This document shows positions 8,021 through 13,599 of a DNA stretch of 13,599 nt, piece by piece (position 1 is the stretch's first letter; each line of letters begins with the position of its first letter). The translations under genes were made by a program, and so were the position numbers. This DNA is from Veillonella sp. AM51-8BH (lineage in GTDB: Bacteria > Bacillota > Negativicutes > Veillonellales > Veillonellaceae): the NCBI RefSeq assembly GCF_003463825.1, contig NZ_QSDY01000047.1:1-13599 (forward strand), in the 5' to 3' direction. The notes beneath the pieces were generated by a model, which was not told where the DNA came from, did no database searches, and saw nothing but the letters and a program-made list of their open reading frames with translations.

Positions 8021-8749
8021 GCAACTCACCTACCTCTACTTCATACATGGATGGCGCATAGTCCGCCCCCAATGCTTTAATACGATTATATTCCACTTCA
8101 GCTATCGGCACATAGCGCACATAGTCGCCAGCACTCAATAGCGCCGCTTGTTTCTTGGACATGTCATACATGGTTACCGGTGTACGGCCAATGATTTGCC
8201 AGCCCCCTGGAGAGTCGGATGGATACGTGCCAGTTTGTTCCCCTGCAATGCCTACAGAACCTGCAGGTATCAATGTTCTTGGTGAGGACAAACGAGGTGT
8301 TGCAATACGTGGATCCATGCCGCCCAAATAGGTAAAACCAGGAATGAAGCCAAGCATATATACCAAGTAATCAGTACCACTATGAATGGCTACAACCTCA
8401 TCTTCAGTTAGATTATTATGAGAGGCTACAAACCAAGGTCTGGACCAAACTCACCACCGTACACGGTAGGAATTTCCACGACGGTAACAAGTTCATAAGC
8501 ATTATCTGTTACAGTCTGCTCCAATGTAGGCTCAATGATGTTACACAATTCTGCATAGGAGTATATCATAGCATCATATTGCAAAAGCAACGCACAATAG
8601 GTAGGTACTAATTCAATAATACCCTCTAGATTCAGCTCTTGAATTCGCTCTATCGTTTGACGAATATGTCGATTAATCTTTGGATCGATGACTTGACCAA
8701 AATCAATAGAGATAGCGCAATCCCCTACAGGTGAAATTATAGGTTTCAT
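8010..8749 (-). pseudogene. pxpB: 5-oxoprolinase subunit PxpB (KipI family), frameshifted
   Basis: PxpB is the second carboxylase-like subunit of 5-oxoprolinase. Here it is split between two frames. The N-terminal half starts at ATG 8749 (AAGGAG seven bases upstream), reads MKPIISPVGDCAISIDFG and reaches the conserved YGGEFGPDL, then stops at TAG 8426-8428. The C-terminal half continues in the -1 frame with VASHNNLTEDEV and then LGFIPGFTYLGGMDP, PAGSVGIAGEQTG and SPGGWQIIGRTP, ending at 8010. The span is 740 bases, one short of a multiple of three. Restoring one base gives 246 residues, a normal family length, and places GPDL-xx-VA in the expected register. A one-base deletion near 8430-8437 is the simplest reading. 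A sequencing error is possible. No classical slippery heptamer is visible. The C-terminal frame has a TTG at 8366 that could initiate, but no good Shine-Dalgarno was seen for it. Confidence 0.88.
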
Positions 8750-8823
8750 AGGTATCTCCTTCCTAAAACCAGAAAGAACCATTACCTTCAAACGAAAATA
8801 ATGGTACTTTCATAATTATCAAA

Positions 8824-10020
8824 TTAACCAAGTAATTTAGCAATGCCTTGTAAGGATGTAACGCCGATGTAAGCTGTTACAAGTACTACAATCCATCCTG
8901 TATAGTATAACAGTTTATTATGTTTGTAGTCCCCTACGATTTCAGATTTATGAGTAGCAAATAGCATTACTGCCAATGTAATCGGCAAGATTAAGCCGTT
9001 TACGGAGCCAGCCAAAATCAACAAGGATGCTGGTTTACCAATGAAGATCAAAATACATGTAGAAACGAAGATAAATGTCATAATAGTCAATTTCTCATTG
9101 CGTTCTACCACTTTGAACAATGTTTTTAAGAAGGACACGGATGTGTACGCTGCACCTACTACAGATGTTAAGGCTGCACAGAAGAACACGATACCGAATA
9201 ATTTATGACCGATTTCACCAGCACCAAGAAGGAATGCAGAACCAGCTGGATCTTTAGGGTCTAGTGCATAGCCCATAGACACAACGCCCAGAACCGCTAA
9301 GAATAACAAGATACGAACCACTGCATCTACGGACATACCCATGAAGGCTGCACGACGTACATCTTTCAAATGTTCTTGACCAGTAATACCCGCATCAATG
9401 AGGCGGTGACCGCCAGAGAATGTAATGTAACCACCTACGGTACCACCGATAAGGGTAATAGTTGCAAGCCATGGATAATGCGTCGGTGCCACCGCATGAG
9501 TAGCCGCTTCAGCCACTGGCGGATTTGTAGAAAACGCCACATAACCAATTAATACAAGCATTACCGTACCAAGAATTTTGGCTGTGTTGTCTAGTACACC
9601 ACCCATTTTTGGAGAGGCGAATAATAGAATACCAAGGATACCACTGATAGCCGCTGCAGTCGTTGTATCAATACCAAATACAATATTTAGGCCCATAGAC
9701 GCGCCCCCAATGTTACCGATATTGAAAGCAAGGCCCCCAAGGGATATCAAGAATGCTACGAAATAGCCAAGTCCTGGCAATACTTTATTGGCAATATCTT
9801 GACCACGCATTTTAGATATGCCAATGATGGTCCACACATTAAGCTGTGCAATAATTGAAAAAATAACAGACACAATGATGGCAAACGCAAAATCTGCTTT
9901 TAAGTCATTTGTAAATGCCGCCGTTTGTAACATAAAGCCCGGCCCAATAGAGGACGTGGCCATCAAGAAAGCTGCCCCCAAGAGGACAGATAAACTTGCT
10001 TTACCTGAAATTGGTTTCAT
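8824..10020 (-). CDS. NRAMP-family membrane transporter (YcsG-like), probably linked to 5-oxoproline use
   Basis: This is a 398-residue integral membrane protein with about eleven hydrophobic segments and the NRAMP (LeuT-type) fold signature GPGF early in the sequence. Classical NRAMP metal transporters carry DPGN in TM1 and MPH in TM6. Here the aligned positions read IGPGF (residues 25-29) and FSGGH (201-205), so the usual metal ligands are missing. It lies between pxpA and pxpB, as ycsG does near ycsF and kipI in Bacillus, so uptake of 5-oxoproline or a related small molecule is plausible but is inference. The start is ATG 10020 with GGAGG five bases upstream. A GTG at 10032 would include the Shine-Dalgarno itself and is unlikely. 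The gap to pxpB is 74 bases and contains a weak 7-bp inverted repeat (8778-8784 with 8799-8805). Databases would probably call it a divalent metal cation transporter. Confidence 0.88.
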   Translation of the reverse strand: MKPISGKASLSVLLGAAFLMATSSIGPGFMLQTAAFTNDLKADFAFAIIVSVIFSIIAQLNVWTIIGISKMRGQDIANKVLPGLGYFVAFLISLGGLAFNIGNIGGASMGLNIVFGIDTTTAAAISGILGILLFASPKMGGVLDNTAKILGTVMLVLIGYVAFSTNPPVAEAATHAVAPTHYPWLATITLIGGTVGGYITFSGGHRLIDAGITGQEHLKDVRRAAFMGMSVDAVVRILLFLAVLGVVSMGYALDPKDPAGSAFLLGAGEIGHKLFGIVFFCAALTSVVGAAYTSVSFLKTLFKVVERNEKLTIMTFIFVSTCILIFIGKPASLLILAGSVNGLILPITLAVMLFATHKSEIVGDYKHNKLLYYTGWIVVLVTAYIGVTSLQGIAKLLG

Positions 10021-10070
10021 AAAAACCTCCACACAATAATTTATTAACGATCTATTATGTACTTACTATT

Positions 10071-10128
10071 TACTACATATTTACTACATATTTACTATTT
10101 ATTACGTATTCACTATTTATTACGTATT
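10071..10128. repeat. Degenerate short tandem repeats between pxpA and the transporter gene
   Basis: Two exact 11-bp copies of tactacatatt (10071-10092) are followed by two 18-bp copies of (t/c)actatttattacgtatt (10093-10128). Related, looser copies extend to about 10160. The tract makes up most of the 163-base gap between pxpA and the transporter start, which is unusual inside an operon. No terminator or clear promoter was seen in it. Confidence 0.75.
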
Positions 10129-10183
10129 TGCTATGCATTACATATTAGCTCTATGTATTGCTTATTTTATAATCGCCGTCTTA

Positions 10184-10954
10184 CTATTTACGGTTTTGAA
10201 AATTAGCCACTGTAACGCCCGCTTTTGTAAGGCCTTCACGGATGTAATTTGTGAAAGCTATCGCTTCTGGGTTATCGCCGTGTACACATACGGAATCAGC
10301 TACAATATCAATAGTATTACCTGTATTTGTTACAACCTTGCCTTCTGTAACCATCATAAGAACTCGTTCAAGAGCCTCTTGAGGGTCTTTAATGAAAGCC
10401 CCAGGTTCTGTACGAGGCACCAACGTACCTTCATCAGTATAACCACGATCAGCAAAGACCTCCTGAATTACAGGAATACCTCGACGCTCTGCTTCTTTTG
10501 CAATATAGCTACCGCTCAACACCATAGCTGCAATATTAGGGTTTACCGCTTGTAAGCCATCTAATACAGCATCTGCCAATGCAGGGGTTACACATGCGGT
10601 GTTATAAAAAGCACCATGTAATTTCATATGTTGCAATGTAACGCCATAGCTATCGCAGAAGGCTTGTAGTGCACCAACTTGATATATCATATATGCTTTA
10701 GCCTCTGCAGGATTGACTGCCATTGCTCGACGACCAAAGCCCATAAGATCAGGATAACCAGGATGAGCCCCTACGGCTACGCCCTTTTCCTTGCACATGC
10801 GAACTGTAGCATCCATAATGAGAGGATCTCCAGCATGCCATCCACAAGCAACATTGGCACTTGTGACATGATTTAACACTTCACCATCCATGCCTAATGT
10901 GTAGTTGCCAAAACTTTCACCTAAATCACTATTTAGATCTACATAATGTGACAT
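10184..10954 (-). CDS. pxpA: 5-oxoprolinase subunit PxpA (LamB/YcsF family)
   Basis: PxpA is the LamB/YcsF-family subunit of the PxpABC 5-oxoprolinase, which uses ATP to open 5-oxoproline to glutamate. The 256-residue protein has every expected family motif: VDLNSDLGES at 5-14, ANVACGWHAGD at 33-43, GAHPGYPD at 62-69, then KLHGAFYN and FADRGYTDEGTLVPR. The ATG start at 10954 has GGGAGGAG seven bases upstream and places VDLNSDLGE at the extreme N-terminus, as in homologues. An in-frame ATG at 10978 lies upstream of that Shine-Dalgarno and is unlikely. It is the first gene of the operon, with a promoter about 65 bases upstream. Length matches the family (about 245-257), and no key motif is missing. 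Confidence 0.95.
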   Translation of the reverse strand: MSHYVDLNSDLGESFGNYTLGMDGEVLNHVTSANVACGWHAGDPLIMDATVRMCKEKGVAVGAHPGYPDLMGFGRRAMAVNPAEAKAYMIYQVGALQAFCDSYGVTLQHMKLHGAFYNTACVTPALADAVLDGLQAVNPNIAAMVLSGSYIAKEAERRGIPVIQEVFADRGYTDEGTLVPRTEPGAFIKDPQEALERVLMMVTEGKVVTNTGNTIDIVADSVCVHGDNPEAIAFTNYIREGLTKAGVTVANFQNRK

Positions 10955-11019
10955 CAATAATCTCCTCCCTTTCTTCATCTCTTTTTTAAATTCTATAGAA
11001 TATTGAATTTATAGATATG

Positions 11020-11049
11020 ATTATACTAAATAAATCGATATATTAGCAA
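11020..11049 (-). promoter_or_regulatory. Probable promoter of the pxpA operon
   Basis: On the minus strand, TTGCTA (11044-11049) and a perfect TATAAT (11020-11025) are 18 bases apart. The predicted start near 11013 leaves a leader of about 58 bases. A perfect 12-bp palindrome, attctatagaat (10990-11001), lies nested in a wider inverted repeat, aaattc (10988-10993) with gaattt (11005-11010), just after the start site, where a repressor could bind. Confidence 0.68.
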
Positions 11050-11113
11050 TGATTTTTATCATATATACAAAATTTCTTTATTAATACACATATTAAAATG
11101 CATAGTAAGACAC

Positions 11114-11143
11114 AAAAAAGCACCCCACATTATGTGGGGTGCT
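11114..11143 (-). terminator. Intrinsic terminator of clpL
   Basis: The sequence agcaccccacat (11119-11130) pairs with atgtggggtgct (11132-11143), a 12-bp GC-rich dyad that in practice would form about ten pairs around a small loop. On the minus strand it is followed by six T. It lies about 83 bases past the clpL stop codon and upstream of the pxpA promoter, so it separates the two transcription units. Confidence 0.92.
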
Positions 11144-11225
11144 CTCAGTATCAATAGGTCTATCATTAGTTTATATATGGAGAGAGTTGTAAGGGATTCA
11201 TTAGTTAGTGTCGATAGCCTATCGA

Positions 11226-13430
11226 TTATTTATTATCCTTGGATGCAGCATCATAAGCTTGTTTGCTGTCGTCTTTAGCTTTATCATCTGCAGATTTATC
11301 ATCAGATGTATTAGCAGCATCTTTATCGCTAATTACAATGTGACCAGCCTTCACATCAGCAAGCAAGTGTTTTGCATCGATGTGATCCAAGTAGAAGTCA
11401 GTTACATTATCGCGGATTTCAGATTCGATAACACGACGTAATGGACGAGCGCCCATAGTTTTATCATAACCTTGTTCCATCAATAATTCTTTAGCTGCAT
11501 CAGTTACATCAAGAGTGATGTCTTTTTTAGCCAAAGTTTTGTTGACTTGATCAAGCATCAAGTCTACGATTTTCTTCAAGTCGTCTTTGCTTAATTGGTT
11601 GAACTCAATTACTGCATTGAAACGGTTCAAGAATTCTGGACGGAAGAATGGAGCAATACGTTCCATTACATCAACTTTGTTTTCATCGTCATTATTTTGA
11701 CCATAACCAAAGCCTGCGTTAGATGTAGCAATGATAACTGTATTTTTGAAGTTTACTGTGTTACCTTGACCATCTGTTAAGCGGCCATCATCCAATACTT
11801 GAAGAAGTAATGTAATAACTTGAGGGTCTGCTTTTTCGATTTCGTCGAACAATACGATGGAGTAAGGATTACGACGAACGCGTTCAGTCAATGTGTTGGA
11901 GTTATCTTCGTAACCAACATAACCAGCTGTAGCACCAATCAATTTAGAAACGGCTGTGCGATCACTGTATTCGGACATATCCAAGCGAATGATTGCATCT
12001 TTGTTACCAAACATATCAAGTGCTAATTGTTTAGCCAATTCTGTTTTACCAACACCAGTAGGACCTACGAATAAGAAGCTACCGATCGGACGGTTACCTT
12101 CGTCAAAGCCTGCACGGTTACGACGAATAGCTTTGGATACAGCTTCTACTGCTTTATCTTGACCAATTACATGAGCTTGTAAACGAGATTTCATGTCTTT
12201 CAAGCGTTCAATATCGGACGCACCCATTTGAGATACAGGGATACCAGTCATTCTTTCAACGGCTTCCGCTACATCGTTAACCTTAGCCACTACCTTTTGG
12301 TTTTCAGTGTGATTATCGATTTCTTCTTGCAATTTTTGAATACGCATCTTTTCATTAATAGCGGATTCGTAATCTTCTTTTTGAGCAAACTCTTCTTGTT
12401 TTGCTTTAGCTTCTGCAATATCTGCTTCTAATGTTTTAATATCAGTTACAGGATGTTGGGAAGCCAAGTGAGCTGCTGTTACATCGATCAAGTCGATAGC
12501 TTTATCTGGCAAGCTACGTTGAGGAATGTATTGTACGGAATAATCTACAGCTGCTTTCAACACGGCATCTGGCAATTCGATATTATGATGCGCTTCATAC
12601 AATGGACGAATGCCTTGTAAAATTTTGAAAGTATCTTCTGGAGATGGTGCATTTACCTTAACTTCATTGAAACGACGAGCAAGAGCTGCGTTTTTCATGA
12701 TTGTGTTACGGTATTCATCTTGTGTTGTAGCACCAATAACAGTCATTTCACCACGGGACAAAGCAGGTTTCAAGATATCTGCTAAACCTTTAGAACCTTG
12801 ACCATCACCTGTGGAACCAGCGCCCAAGATTTGATGGATTTCGTCGAAGAACAAGATGATATTACCAGCAGCCTTAACCTCTTTGATAAGGTTTTGGATA
12901 TTTTCTTCGAAGGAACCACGGTATTGAGTACCAGCTTCCAAACCGGAAATATCGATGGAAATAATTTCTTTATTTTTAATAGCTGCAGGAACATCGCCAT
13001 TGACGATAGCTTGTGCCAAGCCTTCTACTACTGCTGTTTTACCAACACCGGCATCACCTACGAGTACAGGATTGTTTTTAGTACGACGTGCAAGGATTTC
13101 TGCTGTTTCTTGGATTTCTTTATTACGACCAATTACTGGATCAAGTTTACCATCACGAGCTTGTTGAGTTAAGTTTGTACCCAAACGAGCAAGGATACCA
13201 TCTTGTTTCATTTTACCTTGTTGTGCAGCTTGAGCAGCTTGCATTTCTTCGTTAGAAGGCAAACGACCAGTTTGACGATAATAAGCGAATTCTTCTGGAG
13301 TTACTTCGCGACCATTAATTTTATAACGACGGTTTTCTGTGGAATAACCACCCATGTTACCCATCAATTGATTGAATAAATCATTCATGCTACCGAAGTC
13401 GCTACCAAAGTTATTGAAGTTGTTGTTCAT
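11226..13430 (-). CDS. clpL: ClpL-type AAA+ chaperone (Clp/Hsp100 ATPase)
   Basis: This is a 734-residue cytoplasmic Hsp100 ATPase with two AAA+ modules, expected to act as a hexameric unfoldase or disaggregase in heat and stress survival. The first module has Walker A GDAGVGKT (125-132), Walker B ILFFDEIH (DE at 196-197), pore tyrosine Y170 and ALARRF arginines at 252-253. The second has GPTGVGKT (456-463), IVLFDEIE (DE at 529-530), pore loop GYVG (503-506) and sensor-2 GARPLRR. A short coiled middle segment (about 330-385) contains a UVR-like stretch. The N-terminus has no Clp-N repeats but carries [16 protein letters not shown], which I recognise from ClpL of lactic acid bacteria and streptococci. 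The FRPEFLNR region has no IGF/LGF ClpP-docking tripeptide where ClpC has one, so it probably acts without ClpP. The tail from 702 is rich in Asp, Lys and Ser. ATG 13430 has a GAGGT about eight bases upstream. ClpC or ClpE is less likely. Confidence 0.85.
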   Translation of the reverse strand: MNNNFNNFGSDFGSMNDLFNQLMGNMGGYSTENRRYKINGREVTPEEFAYYRQTGRLPSNEEMQAAQAAQQGKMKQDGILARLGTNLTQQARDGKLDPVIGRNKEIQETAEILARRTKNNPVLVGDAGVGKTAVVEGLAQAIVNGDVPAAIKNKEIISIDISGLEAGTQYRGSFEENIQNLIKEVKAAGNIILFFDEIHQILGAGSTGDGQGSKGLADILKPALSRGEMTVIGATTQDEYRNTIMKNAALARRFNEVKVNAPSPEDTFKILQGIRPLYEAHHNIELPDAVLKAAVDYSVQYIPQRSLPDKAIDLIDVTAAHLASQHPVTDIKTLEADIAEAKAKQEEFAQKEDYESAINEKMRIQKLQEEIDNHTENQKVVAKVNDVAEAVERMTGIPVSQMGASDIERLKDMKSRLQAHVIGQDKAVEAVSKAIRRNRAGFDEGNRPIGSFLFVGPTGVGKTELAKQLALDMFGNKDAIIRLDMSEYSDRTAVSKLIGATAGYVGYEDNSNTLTERVRRNPYSIVLFDEIEKADPQVITLLLQVLDDGRLTDGQGNTVNFKNTVIIATSNAGFGYGQNNDDENKVDVMERIAPFFRPEFLNRFNAVIEFNQLSKDDLKKIVDLMLDQVNKTLAKKDITLDVTDAAKELLMEQGYDKTMGARPLRRVIESEIRDNVTDFYLDHIDAKHLLADVKAGHIVISDKDAANTSDDKSADDKAKDDSKQAYDAASKDNK

Positions 13431-13530
13431 ATAAATTACCTCACTTTTTTACTACAAGTATATCTATTTGACTTTTTAAGTCTGTTTAATTTCTTGCTTT
13501 ATTTCTAGGTTTCTTCAACCTTATGACATT

Positions 13531-13560
13531 ATAATAATCTGATTAAGTCAAAAAAGTCAA
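13531..13560 (-). promoter_or_regulatory. Possible clpL promoter
   Basis: On the minus strand, TTGACT (13555-13560) is 18 bases from TATTAT (13531-13536). A perfect TATAAT overlaps it at 13528-13533 but would need a 21-base spacer. The leader would be about 95 bases. The -35 itself is part of an AGTCAA motif pair, so a protein bound there would block RNA polymerase. Confidence 0.5.
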
Positions 13561-13596
13561 TAGGCCAAAGATAAATTTTTTGACTTTTTTTTGACT
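13546..13596. promoter_or_regulatory. Cluster of AGTCAA/TTGACT motifs, CtsR-like
   Basis: AGTCAAA-type heptads occur as one plus-strand pair (starting at 13546 and 13555) and one minus-strand pair (13579-13585 and 13590-13596). A further inverted pair, gactttttaagtc, lies at 13470-13482. The CtsR operator of Gram-positive class III heat-shock genes is a tandem RGTCAAA with a start-to-start distance of 10. The distances here are 9 and 11, so the match is in the half-site only. The position over the clpL promoter fits repression of a heat-shock gene. Confidence 0.45.
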
Positions 13597-13599
13597 TTT

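Noticed and set aside
8429..8437. Programmed -1 frameshifting in pxpB
   Set aside because: A -1 slip at GGT would join the frames, but there is no X XXY YYZ slippery heptamer and no clear downstream stem-loop was seen, so a one-base deletion is simpler.
11049..11062. An atgat-tttt-atcat dyad near the pxpA -35, considered as a Fur-type box
   Set aside because: It keeps only short half-sites with AT-rich spacing, which is expected often by chance in this DNA.
11211..11225. A 7-bp inverted repeat (tcgatag and ctatcga) directly after the clpL stop codon
   Set aside because: It has no T run on the minus strand, and a far better terminator lies at 11114-11143, so I do not call it a functional site.
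11208..13172. Plus-strand open frames opposite clpL and a minus-strand frame at 12782-13000
   Set aside because: They lie wholly inside the conserved clpL coding sequence and carry no independent signals.

Overview
The window looks like a chromosomal segment of an oral or gut diderm Firmicute (Negativicutes), most probably Veillonella. This rests on four things seen together: a low-GC genome, a very large trimeric autotransporter adhesin with an extended signal peptide region, a pxp/kip 5-oxoprolinase cluster, and a Clp ATPase with Firmicute-type upstream motifs. The species call is inference; no database was searched. All supported genes lie on the minus strand, so the map is described in transcription order, from right to left.

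Right end (13599 to 11114): a ClpL-type AAA+ chaperone gene with its own promoter. The promoter region is crowded with AGTCAA/TTGACT motifs that resemble CtsR half-sites but have non-consensus spacing. A strong intrinsic terminator follows the gene.

Middle (11049 to 6946): an apparent pxp operon, pxpA - NRAMP-like transporter - pxpB - pxpC. It has a good promoter upstream of pxpA and an 18-bp hairpin terminator at the pxpC stop codon. PxpA, PxpB and PxpC together form the ATP-dependent 5-oxoprolinase that opens 5-oxoproline (pyroglutamate) to glutamate, and the transporter is the probable supply route. pxpB is broken by a single-base frameshift near 8430-8437, so in this sequence the pathway should be disabled unless the shift is a sequencing error or is bypassed. 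The transporter belongs to the NRAMP fold but lacks the metal-binding DPGN and MPH motifs.

Left half (6632 to 121): one 6.3-kb gene for a 2100-residue trimeric autotransporter adhesin. It has an ESPR signal peptide, two YadA-like head regions, a stalk of five homologous modules joined by N@d-type heptads, and a four-strand YadA anchor. A 63-residue coiled-coil extension follows the anchor, where such proteins normally end. The gene has its own promoter and terminator.

I found no CRISPR array, tRNA, rRNA, insertion sequence or wholly new multigene system. The points most worth following are the periplasmic coiled coil after the adhesin anchor, the motif cluster at clpL, the pxpB frameshift and the motif-less NRAMP transporter.
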